A stretch of 64,000 nucleotides of DNA from assembly GCA_014529385.2 (NCBI GenBank), contig CM043966.1, forward strand, positions 104,979,087-105,043,086. Direction: 5' to 3'. Of this stretch, positions 9,223 to 20,603 are shown one piece after another. The notes under the pieces are model-generated. The model was not told where the DNA came from. It did not search any database and saw only the letters and a program-made list of their open reading frames with translations. The translations under genes were made by a program, and so were the position numbers. The DNA comes from Adiantum capillus-veneris. Taxonomy: Eukaryota; Streptophyta; Polypodiopsida; Polypodiales; Pteridaceae. Numbering within the stretch: position 1 is the first letter of the stretch; every line of letters starts with the position of its first letter.

Positions 9223-11521
9223 TTAGAAATTGGAAAAAAAGCTTCTTAGCACCCTTGAACACTTCAAATAACGTCTTCCCCATGTGTTGTTGTAGGCAAA
9301 CTCCACCAAGGGCAAATACTTTTCCCATTTAGTCTTTTGATCCGAAGAAGAAGACAAAACCTTTGAATTGGCTATTTCAAATTGCCCATCTGTCTGTGGG
9401 TGGAACGAGGACGAAAACTGCAACCACGTGCCAATGTTCTCCCAGATTGCCGCCCAAAACAACTAGTAGACCAAGGATCTTTGTCCGAAACAATGGACTC
9501 AGACATGCCATATATTCGAACAGTTCTGCCAGAGGATCGGGCTTAATTGTCTTCTTTACTGCAGAGCAGTGAGCCTTCTTATTGAATCTGTTGATGACCG
9601 TCCAAAGGCCATCATGCCCACTCTCTGTCTTTTGGAGATCAAAGATGAAATACATTGCAATACTTTCCCAAGGGGCGGGTGGGAATGGGTAAAGGTTGTA
9701 GTAATCCCCGTGCCTTATGCCTGTCAAACTTGACCTTCTGGCATACTAAACAACTGCAAACAAAGTCGTCCGCATCCTTCTTGAGTGTCGGCCAAAAGAA
9801 TAACGCTCCACACCTTTCAAAGTGGTGTTGATGCCGTGGTCGTAAAAGGTGGACAATGGCACTCAATCAAAACCTTTTCCCTCAACGGTTGTGTGACGCA
9901 CAACATCGTTTTCTTCATCAAGTAGCCATCCCGTATGGAATATCCTGCTACTACCTCCCCATTCTGTATTCGAGTGTATACATCAGAAAAATCCGGATTG
10001 GTGGTGTACTGATCAACCAATCCTCGAAGCTTCTATGATGAATCACGGAAAATAGACTAGGGGCTTCCGAGACAATGCATCTGCCACCAAGTTTTCCTGT
10101 CCCTGCACATGGACAATCTAGAAGTAAAATTGTGACAAGATGTTAGTCCACTGCATTTGCTTTTCCGAAAGCTGCTTCTGTGACAAGAATTAGCGTAAAC
10201 TCTGATGATCAGTGAAGACCGTGAAATCCGCTCCGAGTAGGTAATGTCGACACTGAGTAAGAGCATGGATCATTTCCAATAGCTCTTTCTCATAAATCTG
10301 TGCTGTCAATTCCGGCCTTGAAAACAATAGGCTCTCCCGGACTACGACCACAAGCATCACAATATACTTCGAATGGCTTTTGCAAGTCTGGCAAAGCCAA
10401 CAATGGTCCAATAGTCAGTTTTTCCTTAAGTGTCTGAAAGGCAGTCACTTGTGTTGGTCCCCAGGAGAAAGACACTCCTTTCTGAGTCAAAATGTGCAAA
10501 GGGGAAGCTACCTCTGCAAACTTCCGAACGAATATCCGGTGGTAAGAACGCAAGTCCGAAAAGCTTCTAACTTCACGAACATTCTTCAAGTCAAGCCAAT
10601 CGCGGATAGTGTCTTTTTTGGCCGGATCCATCTGTACCCTTTCTGTTGAGATAACGTGTCCAAAGAAATGTATTGCAAGCAAGAAAAACTCGCATTTTTC
10701 ACATTTATAAGCAATTCATGCTTCCTCAGTGTCTGGAAAACCCACAAATGATCAGTATTTTGTGAAAATCCAAAAAGTCGAACTGAGAGCTGTCTAATAG
10801 ACGTCTCTAAGTGCAATACAGATCTGATAATCATCACTCTTCATATCAATTCGGCAAGTAAAATTCTAAAGTCTGTCGAGTATATCATGGATCCTCATAA
10901 TGTGGAAATCTGTTCTGGTTCATTGTTTCTTTATCTTGGCCTCGGCTAACTTTGTAAGGTGGCCCGTTCAGAGGTGTACTACCACAAATCAATCATGTGA
11001 TCTTCACGACGTAAAGGAGGTAACTCGTTTTGTACGCCTTCATAGAAACAGCCGGCCTTTATTTCATAAAATCTTGTCATTCGTTTTCGAGGTCAAATAT
11101 ATTCGACCTTCAATCATCATTCAGTTCTCTCAAGACAAAAAATTGAGTAAACAAACTTAATTTCGTCAAGTACAATCTCTTTGCCCTTCATTTATCAAAG
11201 TCGCTTTCTTAGCCCGATAGTCAACCACCACGTTGTCCTTGCAGTACCAAGGGATTCCTCGAAGGACATACACCCTTCCCAAGGCATGGTATAATAGTCC
11301 TCGTGCCCTAAACACCCCTGACATTGCAAACGAAGTTTGCCAATGATCGACGTAATGGCAACATCCCGTCCGGGTGCCGGTAGAACTGTCTCCGTGTGTG
11401 GCCTCAGCTTGTCAGGCGTAATTCCAAGTCGAGCCGCCAATTCAAGTGAAAAGAAGTTCGCACTTCCGGACGGAAACACGGAGATAACTACAATCTGCAA
11501 AACTATGAAACAGTTTATCAC
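9223..11521 (-). pseudogene. Ty3/gypsy pol remnant: protease, RT, RNase H, integrase
   Basis: Minus-strand order: an aspartic protease relic (11521-11195; SVFPSGSANFFSLELAARLGI, with the catalytic D-S/T-G changed to PSG); the RT end (HLWVFQTLRKHELLINV, FFGHVIST..VQMDPAK, REVRSFSDLRSYHRIFVRKF); RNase H (AQIYEKELLEMIHAL..CRHYLLG..FTVFTDHQSLR); the integrase HHCC finger (HHFERCGALFFWPTLKKDA..CLVCQK); and the integrase core (PWESIAMYFIFDLQKTESG, then FHPQTDGQ). Interrupted by several stops and frameshifts. The RT catalytic block itself (YVDD region) is missing or unreadable. No LTRs or PBS were found. The right end is cut off by a LINE-A tail. Confidence 0.85.
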
Positions 11522-11558
11522 TTAAAAAACTCAAAGAAAGAGAAATAGAATGTACTAT
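11522..11558 (-). mobile_element. Detached tail of LINE-A copy 3
   Basis: On the minus strand this reads ATAGTACATTCTATTTCTCT, equivalent to the ...ACATTTCAT plus pyrimidine tail of LINE-A. The 10-bp AATGTACTAT at 11549-11558 is repeated at 27577-27586, where the body of the LINE-A copy starts. The L1 at 11559-27576 therefore landed in the LINE-A tail and separated the two parts. Confidence 0.6.
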
Positions 11559-11949
11559 CGAGAAGGAGAATGCTCGTTGCTGTTGCCCGTACCTCCTCGC
11601 GCCATAGCTTCCTGCCCCCCCTTCCCTCGCATCACCCCCTCCTCGCGCAGCCCACCTTGCCCACCCCCCTGCACGCTTTGCCTCACGATGCCCAGCTGCC
11701 CCTCTGGCTTTCCCTCACGCTGCCAGCTCGCCGCTACCCTGCTCGCTGCCTAGCCCTGCCCGCTGCCATTCCTCACCCGCTGTTGTCCCCCCCCCCTCCC
11801 CCCCAAACCACTTTGCTCTCTACCTTTTTCTCCCTGAAGGTTTCTTTCGACTGGCTCTGGTAGTGCTGATTTTCTGGATAGTGCTCGTCGGGGTTTGTTG
11901 CAGAGAAATTACTTTATCCGCTTCTTCTCCGCCACAACAGCAGACACAA

Positions 11950-13537
11950 ATGGAGGCTCAAGCTCCGCCACAGAGGGACTCTGATGAAGTCCCCTCACCC
12001 GACCCTGCTGAGCCGACCATTCGACTTGCTCTCTCCCCGACAGTGCAAGCGAGCCTAGCTGCAGAGGTGGATCGTTTACAGGCGACTTCCGTCATCTGCA
12101 GGATTCTCGGCACCAGACCCAGCAGAGGAGAGCTCTGTGACCTTTTCCAGGCCCACCTTCTTGCAAAGGTGGGCAAGATCTTGGACGTTCAGTTCCTCGG
12201 ACAAGGCTACTATCAAATCGAGTTTGAGACCTCTGAGAAGGCGTCCAAGGCATCGCCATGAGCCCCTTGACCATCAGAGCAGTTCGAGCCCACTTTTGAC
12301 AGTGGAGACATGGCTTTGACCGTGCTTCAGATGTTCTAGTAGAGGAGGCAGACCTTCCCATCTCTATCTGCTTTCCTGGTTTAAGGAGGGAGTACCTACC
12401 ACTTTTGTGCCGGATAGGCTCAGCAATTGGGATTGTCCTGGAGACACCTCGCACGGCAGCCTCAATAGCTGCCAGGACGGCCGGCATTCCCTCGGTACGT
12501 GTTCTGGTTAAGGACACCCACACTCTCCCGAAGGTTATCTTATTGCCTTGGGTGAGTGGGGGTTGGTTGCGCAAGAACGTGCAGTATTCGGGCCTCCCGA
12601 ATCAGTGTTTCATTTGTCGACAGATGGGCCATCTCACGAAGGCCTATCCACAGAGGAGATCCCAACCTGCACCACAGGCCCAGCCCCAGCCCTCAAAGGC
12701 TGGCCAGCAGCAGCAGCAGCACGCAGAGCCACAGAGTACACAGGCATAGCCACCCTCGGAGCCTGGGGCTCAAGCAGAGGAGGGCTGGTAGCAGGTTCGT
12801 GGCCGACGTCGACAGGGACCACTGCGCCAGCCTGGCACTCAGAGTGGTCCTCAGGCTCCTGCCCAGCAACAGTGGGTTCCCAGTGCCCACGGGGAACCGA
12901 TTAGACCCTCTTCAGCTTCACCCTCGACAGCCCCCCCCCCCACCCCCCAGTTCCCTCATGTTCCCACTCCCCCTTCTCTCTCTGCCTTTTCACCTCGCCC
13001 TTCCTCCTCTGCCGATCCCCCTCGTCCCCCTTCGCCCTCTTCTCCCCCTGCTCCCTCACCTCCTCCCGCTTCAGTCCCTCAGCCGTCCCAGGGGCACGGC
13101 CTTCTCCAACTATAGGAGATCTCTTGGCAACGCCTTTGCCATGAGTCGTTTGACGAGAGAGGGACAGCCTTTCTTGCGACCTCTTTTGGTGCAGACGTCT
13201 CCCTTTGCAGCAGTTCCTCGTGGTCTGACGAGTTTCGACATTCGTCATCCTTGGGATTTCTTTGCCTACGACTTTACACGTTTTCTCGGCGACCCCTCAC
13301 CAGACCTTGAGGCAGCCTGCTTCAGAGTCCATGTATTGTTCCTTGCAGCTAGGGGGATAGAGGCCTTGGACTCAACGGTTGGCTTCTCTTTTCCCCTCTG
13401 CGGCAGGGACCAAGCTGAGTGGACTTTAGACTCAGTGATGGAGTGGCTGCAGACACAGGCCCTAGAGTTCTCTCATCGCATGGGAGACCTAGGAGTTACA
13501 GACATGCTTTAGACTCTTTGGCCATTGGCCAAGTTTG
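11950..13537 (+). pseudogene. L1-i ORF1, N-terminal part (zinc knuckle and downstream region)
   Basis: The start ATG at 11950 gives MEAQAPPQRDSDE, matching METPASPQRDSPE in L1-ii. It continues through TIRLALSPT, LQATSVICRILGTRPSRGEL and YYQIEFETSE, then a frameshift near 12255, VRVLVKDTHTLPKVILLPW, and the CCHC knuckle CFICRQMGHLTKAYP (fourth ligand lost, C to Y). A Pro/Ser-rich spacer follows, then the conserved block ending LWPLAKF, where hAT-B is inserted. It is an RNA-binding nucleocapsid-like protein in the family; here it is broken. Confidence 0.8.
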
Positions 13538-13813
13538 CATAGTTACAGGGGACGGGGGGGACGGGCCCTAGGACCGGGGGATGGCCGTAACCGGGCCGGG
13601 AACGGAAGGGAACGCCGAGGGACGGACGGAAATCGGGCCAGACGGACAGGTCGCAGGGGGGACGGACCAGGGACGGTCGGGGACGGACCGGAACGGCAGG
13701 GGTCGGCCGGGAATGGCTGCAGTCCATTCAAAAATTTGATCGTTTATGACCGTTTTTAACGGATCTGTGCAGCCCCAACTGCCACATTTTGGGAGCCTTG
13801 GCCCTTGGGAGGC

Positions 13814-13820
13814 TATAAAA
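13814..13820 (+). promoter_or_regulatory. TATA box of the hAT-B transposase gene
   Basis: GGCTATAAAAGGCTCC lies 375 bp upstream of the transposase ATG (14189), followed by a long CTCAAG/pyrimidine-rich leader. hAT-A has the same layout. Confidence 0.6.
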
Positions 13821-13992
13821 GGCTCCCTTGGGCCTCTTAATACTCATAGTCTCAATGCTCATTCCATTTCCCTCAAGCTCAAGGCCCAAGCTACTCAATG
13901 ATCAATGCTTTCCTCTCTACTCAATGCTCATTGCTCAAGCTTGAAGCATGACCATTGACTACTCTACACTCTAGTCTCCACTCTCAAGTCTC

Positions 13993-14113
13993 TCCCTCTT
14001 CTACCCACTTTGAAGTTTGAACTTTGAAGCTCTCCTCTCCCTCTTCTACCCACTTTGAAGTTTGAACTTTGAAGCTCTCCTCTCCCTCTTCTACCCACTT
14101 TGAAGCTCTCCTC
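13993..14113 (+). repeat. 45-bp tandem repeat, 2.7 copies, in hAT-B leader
   Basis: Units begin TCCCTCTTCTACCCACTTTG and contain GAAGTTTGAACTTTGAAG. Starts are at 13993, 14038 and 14083, an exact 45-bp period. The last copy is shortened before the ATG region. Confidence 0.85.
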
Positions 14114-14673
14114 TACTCTCTCTCCACACAAGCTCTCCTCTAACTACTCTAACTTCTAAGCTCTACTCTCTCGAGTCTCTCCACCATCATGTCATCTCAA
14201 ACCAACTCCACTTCTCAAGCCGCTTCTTCTCGAAGGAGGCCCGCCGTGCAAACGTGGCCGTGGTGGGATGAAGTTAACTTTAGCTCGCGTGGCAAAGGTG
14301 GCGGTGCAAGACCATGGACGTGGAAGCTATGTCCATACAAGAGAACGGGTGGTTCAAACAAAGTGCGAGCCCATCTTCTTCATGAACCCGGTCACGAGGT
14401 GAAGTTTTGCCCTCATGTAGCTCCCAAGAAGAGGTTGGATCCAGAGTTACCGAGGAACGGCATGTTAGGGCCTTGGAACGCCGGAACGGCGTTCCGGCTA
14501 GCTGGAGGTTTCTGGAACGCGTCGGAACGGAACGGCGTTCCGGCTGAAAGCTGTCACCGGAACGGGACCACCGGAACGGACTGGAACGGGCCGGAACGGC
14601 CCCAACGGCAGTTTTTGAAATTTAAAAAAATGACTGTTGGGCAGCCAACGGCCATTTTCAGCAGTGAAAAAAG

Positions 14674-14680
14674 TATATAA
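14674..14680 (+). promoter_or_regulatory. TATA box of the hAT-A transposase gene
   Basis: AAGTATATAATGCCCC lies 307 bp before the ATG at 14981, followed by a CTCAAGCTC-rich leader as in hAT-B and hAT-C. Confidence 0.55.
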
Positions 14681-14980
14681 TGCCCCTCTCCTCCCCCATT
14701 CTTCACACACTCATCAAGCCTCAAGGCCCATTCTCCCTTGCTTGAGCCTTGCTCTCAACTCTCAAGCCATAGTGTGGCGCCGCGGCATGCCTCAAGGCTC
14801 AAGCTCTCAACCTCTCTCTCTCTTGGGCTAACTTCTGAGTTCTAACCCTCAACTTTCAAGGCTCAAGGCTCAAGCTCTCACGGAATCAAGCGGCAAGCCT
14901 CTCTCTCTCAATCCCTCTCTCTCTCTCTCTCTCTCAAAGTTCAAGATCAAGCTCTCTCTTTCACGGATAATCCATCATCC

Positions 14981-15474
14981 ATGGCCTCTTCTTCTCGTTC
15001 AACCCCCTCCGTTCATGCGGGCAACACTCAAAAGGCGAAGGAATGGTCGTGGTGGGATGAAGTGACCTCGGAGGGCACCTTGTCGGCGGCGGGAGGTTCT
15101 CGTGCATGGGGATGCAAGCTATGCTCTTACACGCGGAAAGGGGGGCATGACAAAGTGAGGGCACACTTTCTTGGAGTGCCGGGACATGAGGTGAAATTTT
15201 GTGCCAACGTAACCATCAAGAAGAGGAAGGAGCTCGAGGAAAAGGATCGGCAATTCAACCATAAAGCCAAGCCGACACGCAAAGGTATTGATCCAAAGAC
15301 CCTCATTTTCCCTTCTTCCTCTCTACCCGGTGTAGGTGTTGGTGCATCTTCAAAAGGTCCAATTCGTCGCCAAAAGACCCTTGCCACCTCTTGGGACCCA
15401 AAGAAGAAGGAAGAGGTGGATGCGGCCGTGGCCCGATTCTTCTATCACGACCATATCCCATTTGTCGCAGCGAG
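14981..15474 (+). CDS. hAT-A transposase exon 1 (BED-like zinc finger)
   Basis: The first ATG after the leader gives MASSSRSTPSVHAGN, then WSWWDEVTS, CKLCSYTRKGG, VRAHFLGVPGHEVKFC, a BED-type DNA-binding finger expected to recognise the element ends. The donor is AG|GTATGT at 15475. The exon is 494 nt (phase 2), so AG joins G of exon 2 to make Arg. The ORF that runs on to 15547 reads into the intron. Exon position and phase match hAT-B, which supports the model. Confidence 0.85.
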
Positions 15475-15578
15475 GTATGTTCATTGTTTTATGATTCATC
15501 AATCTTCTCTGTCATTTCTTCCGTTATCGTCGTTTCCACTTTTTTGATACTAACCTCTTCTATGTTTGATCGAAATAG

Positions 15579-17178
15579 GTCGGAGTATTGGAAAGTCATG
15601 GTGCAACGGATAGGAGAGTATGGCACCGGCTATGTGCCGCCATCTTCAGAGGCTCTCCGAACCACCTTGCTCGATCGAGAGAAGGCTATTGTGGAGCAAG
15701 CAACCCTCAACATTCAGTGTCTTTGGGCAAAACATGGCGTTTCCCTCATTGCTGACGGGTGGAGCGATACAAGGAAGAGATCTATCCATGGTCTCGTCGC
15801 ATACTCCAGTAGAGAGATGTACTTTGTGCACTCTCATGATGCCACTGAGAGTGGCAAGTCCGCCGATGTCCTCTCTGCAGAGTGGACAGTGGCCATAGAA
15901 ACCATCGGTGAGCAACACGTGGTGGCCTTTGTCACAGATGGGGAGGCATCAAACAGGGCAACAACAGCTATCATAGAGGGCCACTATCCGCATGTGACAG
16001 TGTGCTTCTGCATGGCACACTGCTTGAACAACCTTCTAAAAGACATCGGCAAGCTAGACTGGATTGCTTCAGTCATTGCTGATGCAGTGAAGATGGTTAC
16101 TTTCATCAACAATCACAACTTGGTTCGGAGTGAGTACCTCAAGAGGTCGAGCGGCAAAGTGCTTCTAAAGTATTCAGATACCCGCTTCGCATTCAACTTT
16201 CTTCTTGTACGCAGGCTGTCTGAATGTCAAAATGCGGTCCGACAGGTCTTCATCAGTGATGAGTTCACCACCTCCCCCTATGCAAAGACAGTTGCAGGGA
16301 TTTTGTGCAAGGATAAGGCAGAGGATCTTGAGTTCTGGAAGGAGCTCAAGAGTCTAGATGCATGGGTAAAACCGGTGGTTCATTTGCTTCGAGTTCTGGA
16401 TGGCATGGATCCTTGCATTGGCAAGATTTATGAGGCAATGGACCGCATGATTGAGCAACTTGCACAGCTTGAGCCGAACGCAGAGCAATATGAGGAGATC
16501 CATACGCTTTGCAGCTCAAGGTGGAATTCATATGCCTCTCCTTTACACGGGGCAACGTACATGGTGGATCCAGAGTTCCAAGGTGCAGGGCAAGAGACAG
16601 ATAGGGAAGTCATGAACCAATTTACAGAGATCTTAAACAAGATGGTTCTAGACAGAGATGGGCGACGCATTGTCGGAGATCAGCTGAGACAGTACAGAGA
16701 GATGCGGGGGTCATTTGGCAGTCCAGATGCTCAGATTGATCGTAGGAAAATAGGTTCAGTGCTTTGGTGGGAGGACTATGGCTATGATGGCCCTGAGCTT
16801 CAGAGATTGGCGATCCGTATTCTCAGCCAGTCAGTTAGTACCTCATGCTTGGAGCAATTGTGGAGTACCTTTAGCCACATTGCTTCCAAGAAGAGAAATC
16901 GGCTTGGAGTGGAGAAGGCTAATGATCTTGTCTTCGTCAGCGCAAATTTGAAAATGCTTTGCAAGAGTACAGACAAACAGACAGATCCTTTTACACAGTG
17001 GGAGATGGAGCAAGAGGCTTCTCAGGCGGGTGGAGATGCACATCCACCAACACCAGGTACTTCATCTGTGGCTGAGATTGAACCGGACCTAGACCTCGAT
17101 GATGAGGAATGGGAGGATGTGCATGATTTACAGCCGGCTACTACGGATTGGGAGGCCTCTCAGGCTAGTGGCTCTTGA
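15579..17178 (+). CDS. hAT-A transposase exon 2 (DUF659 and hAT dimerisation domains)
   Basis: The acceptor GAAATAG|G is at 15577-15578. Exon 2 is fully open to TGA at 17176-17178; the spliced protein would be 697 aa. Visible blocks: SEYWKVMVQRIGEYG, SLIADGWSDTRKRSIHG (first catalytic Asp), AFVTDGEASNRAT (second Asp), FCMAHCLNNLLKDIG (C..H insertion-domain motif), and near the C-terminus VLWWEDYGYDG, TSCLEQLWSTFSH (catalytic Glu region of the RNase-H fold) and KKRNRLGVEKANDLVFVSANL (hAT dimerisation). An acidic tail follows. All three catalytic acids can be placed, so an active enzyme is plausible. The codons look undecayed compared with the L1 ORFs. Confidence 0.88.
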
Positions 17179-17873
17179 GTCTTGAGTCTTTGCCATTTAT
17201 CCACCTTTTTGTATGGCTGCTTGAGCCTTGCCCTCTTTGCCATTTGTAGCTACTAGCATCTTTATGGTATTTGTCACCTTCAGTCTTTTGGTATTGTGGT
17301 CACTGAAGTCTGGTTTGAACTTTGCCCCCCTTTGGTTTTTTTGTAGCACCTTGGCCGCTGGCAGCCCTTGAGGCTTGTTACTATGTTAGCCATAATTAAT
17401 TCCAAAGTGTTATCTATGACTACTACTCTTGCAATTATTTGAGAGCATTGTGTATGTACTATGGGCATTGTGTTTGCTCATTGTTGTTCATCTGGCTATG
17501 TACTCTGGGCGCCTCACATCCCAATCAAGTCATAATAAGGTTAAATGGTCTTCGAATCGTGTTTTTTCAATTTTGTGGGTATTAGAGTCAAAGGACTCTA
17601 ATACTACTTGTATTCAAACACATAACGGTAAAAAAAATAATATTTGGGTGTTTTTTTAGCCTGCCGGTCCGCGCCGTTCCCGTTCCGGGCACATTCCCGT
17701 TCCCCCGTTCCGCAGGGAGGCCCGTCGCCGTTCCCGTTCCGCGTTCCAGGTAACTCTGGTTGGATCTTCTTGAGAAGCTCACGGTGTATGAGGTTGCGGA
17801 AGCGGCCAAGAGGGGCCGTTTTGTTGCCGTTGATCCCTCAGCCATGGCGACACCGCGAGAGCAAAAGGAAGCC

Positions 17874-18065
17874 TAAAGGAGTACGAGCGGAAGTGCGACG
17901 CGAGAGAGAGTGCGAGAAGAAGAGCACGACGATATGGTGAACTCGCTCTACTGTAATGTGTAGAGCATAGTGAGTTCTTATTAGGTTTTAACAAAAGAAT
18001 ATGTGTACATACCTGGCGGCCCGCCCACTTACTTGGGCGACCACATTGGGCTTTATACCCCAACA
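17874..18065 (-). repeat. Copia 3' LTR (192 bp)
   Basis: Matches 20604-20793 apart from four substitutions and a 2-bp GA indel. Its terminal base pair has mutated (TA instead of CA at the outer end). It is preceded on the minus strand by the purine-rich AAGTGGGAGGT. Confidence 0.95.
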
Positions 18066-18094
18066 ACCTCCCACTTAGAGTCCAATGTGGTACT

Positions 18095-19800
18095 TTAAGT
18101 GTGAGAGAAGCTACTATACAAGCGAATATACAAGAGATGTAGAGCAGTGATGTACTGCCCTACACCTAACTGCTTGCGAAAATGCGCAAAGCTCTCTGAG
18201 GGAAGTCCTTTTGTAAGTAGATCAGCAAGATTTTCTGTGGTGTGAACTTTGACAAGCTGAAGTTGCTTATCCTCGAGCATTTCCCTGATGAAATGATACT
18301 TCACATCCACATGCTTTGTCTTTGAGTGATAAACTAGATTGCGAGCCAATTGTATAGCACTTTGACTATCACAATATAACACAGGCATCTCTTCTTTGAT
18401 TCCCAAATCTGTTACTAGTCGATTAAGCCAAATTGATTCTTTGCATGCCTCTGATGCTGCAACATATTCAGCCTCTATAGTAGACTGGGTAACACAATCT
18501 TGTAATCTAGAACGCCATGATACTGCTCCACCAGCCAATGTAAAGACATACCCTGATGTAGACCTTCGGTTGTCTAAGTCACCTGCATAATCTGAGTCTG
18601 TAAAACCCTTTACACTTAGCTCCTGACTCCCATAGCATATACGCATACTCTTTGTAGCTTTCAGGTATCTCAATATTCCTTTCACTGCCTCCCAATGTTT
18701 CTTGCTTGGGTTTGACATGTATCGACTTACTACTCCCACTGCAAATGCAATGTCTGGGCGAGTAGCAATCATTGCATACATCAAACTACCCACTGCAGAC
18801 GCATATGGAATCTTATCCATTTCAGCCTGTTCTTCCTCAGACACAGGAAAATCTTGTTTGCTAAGTTTCACATATGGTGGCAGTGGAACACTCAGTGCCT
18901 TTCCCTTCTCCATATTGAAACGTTGCAAAACCTTGTCAATATACTCTGTTTGAGATAACCAAATCAACTTCTTTGATCTGTCTCTCTCAATGCGCATACC
19001 AAGTATATGACTTGCCTCACCCATGTCTTTCATGTCAAATGATTTTGCCATCTTTGACTTCAAAGCTGAAATTTCTTCCAAGTGCTTGCCAGCAATCAAC
19101 ATGTCATCCACATGCAAAATAAGGATCAGCCAACTGCCATCCTTAGCCTTCTTTGTATATAGACAGTGATCGAACTCACTACGTTTGTAGCCTTGAGAAA
19201 GCATAAACTTGTGGAATTTATGGTACCATTCCCTCGATGATTGTTTTAAGCCATAAAGACTCTTTAACAACTGGCATACCCAATCTTCCTTGCCTTTCTC
19301 AACAAACCCTTCTGGCTGCTGCATGTAAATTTCCACATCTAAATCACCATGCAAGAACGCTGTCTTGACATCCATTTGGTGCAACACCAAATCTAATATG
19401 GCAACCAATGCAAGAAAGCATCTCAATGTAGTCATCTTGACCACCGGAGAGAAGACTTCATCAAAGTCAATGCCTTGTTCTTGCTTAAAGCCCTTGGCAA
19501 CAAGCCTTGCTTTGTACTTTGGCTGACTATCATGAGCGGTGATCTTATACCTGTAAACCCATTTACAAGGTAGAGCCTTTTTGCCCTGTGGTAATTTAAC
19601 TAGCTTCCATGTCTTGCTTTTATGCAGAGCTGTCATCTCTGACTGCATGGCTAATTGCCAATTCCCGGAGTCCTTCATTTGCACTGCTTCCTTGTAACAT
19701 GAAGGCTCATTGCAATCAGTCAACATGACATAATTCATAGATGGAACAAACCTATCAGGAGGTCGCGACACGTCCAGATCTACGAACAATAGGTGGCTCA
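18095..19800 (-). pseudogene. Copia RT and RNase H region of pol
   Basis: Long open minus-strand frame: WKLVKLPQGKKALPCKWVYR, YKARLVAKGFKQEQGIDF, VFSPVVKMTTLR, HQMDVKTAFLHGDL, VCQLLKSLYGLKQSSREWY, ILHVDDMLIAGK (catalytic VDD, equivalent to YVDDM), then the RNase H part GFTDSDYAGDLDNRRSTSGY, TQSTIEAEYVAASEA, HVDVKYHFIREM. It is intact from the connection domain to the TGA. A frameshift around 19760-19790 separates it from the integrase frame, so the polyprotein is not continuous. Without gag it could move only in trans. Confidence 0.9.
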
Positions 19801-20495
19801 GGCTCAGGCTCAGCCACAACCTGTGGTTCCACTCTATCCTGTCCTTGCACCTCTTGAGCCCTGACATTTTGTCTTGCACGTGCAGGTCCATCTTCTTGGA
19901 AGACAACTCTTCCAATCTCCTCAACCCTCTCTGGTTTAGAATGATATTTGGATTCATTAAAGTGAACATCATTGCTGCGGACAACCTTTCTGGATTCGGG
20001 ATCCCAAAGTCTGTACCCCATCTCACCAGAATTACCATAGCCTAGAAAGATGCACTTTCTACTCTTTGGCTCAAGTTTGTTCCTAAATTCCTTTGGGACG
20101 TGAGTATATGCCTCACAGCCAAATACTCTGAGATGCTTGTATGACGGCATTTTGCCTGACCATACCATCTCTGGCACTGAATCCTTCTGCAAAACCTTGC
20201 TAGGAGATCTATTTACAAGATGAACAGTTGTTGATACAGCTTCAGCCCAAAACCCATTTGGCAGCTGTGCATTAGACAACATACTTCTGACCTTCTCTTG
20301 TATGGTCCTATTCATCCTCTCAGCAACACCATTTTGAGGAGGATTGTAAGGAGCAGTAAGTTCACGTTTTATACCTTTTGACTCACAAAAGTCCTGAAAG
20401 GCCTTTGAAACATACTCTCCACCATTGTCAGTGCGTAAGCATTTAAGCTTCTTGCCACTCTGATTCTCCACACCAAGCCCTTCAGGCTCTCCCAC
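19755..20495 (-). pseudogene. Copia integrase core, 5'-truncated by internal deletion
   Basis: It contains KCLRTDNGGEYVSKAFQDFC (second catalytic Asp), YNPPQNGVAERMNRTIQEKV (catalytic Glu), FWAEAVSTTVHLVNRSP, GCEAYTHVPKEFRNKL, KCIFLGYGN and a C-terminal tail of Pro/Glu residues. The zinc finger and first catalytic Asp are missing; only about 100 bp separate the start of homology from the PBS. Confidence 0.88.
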
Positions 20496-20589
20496 AGCAT
20501 TTGGGGCCGTGTCTTCGCCTGTCGAATTTCACTCCAATCTGAGCTGGTGACTCTAGCCTTCTGCAGTGCTACCCCGAGCCTCGATCTGA

Positions 20590-20601
20590 GCTCTGATATC
20601 A
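20590..20601 (-). other. Copia primer-binding site (initiator tRNA-Met type)
   Basis: The minus strand reads TGATATCAGAGC two bases inside the 5' LTR. It differs from the usual TGGTATCAGAGC in one base. Confidence 0.8.
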
Positions 20602-20603
20602 GT

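Larger units (their letters stand above)
14442..17758 (+). mobile_element. hAT-A DNA transposon, apparently complete, inside the hAT-B gene
   Basis: It starts CAGAGTTACC and ends GGTAACTCTG. The 8-bp TSD GTTGGATC lies at 14434-14441 and 17759-17766, inside hAT-B exon 1. Subterminal regions hold many CGGAAC/GTTCCG motifs in both orientations. A single two-exon transposase gene with TATA box lies between. Length is 3317 bp. Perfect TSDs and an open transposase suggest a young insertion. Confidence 0.96.
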
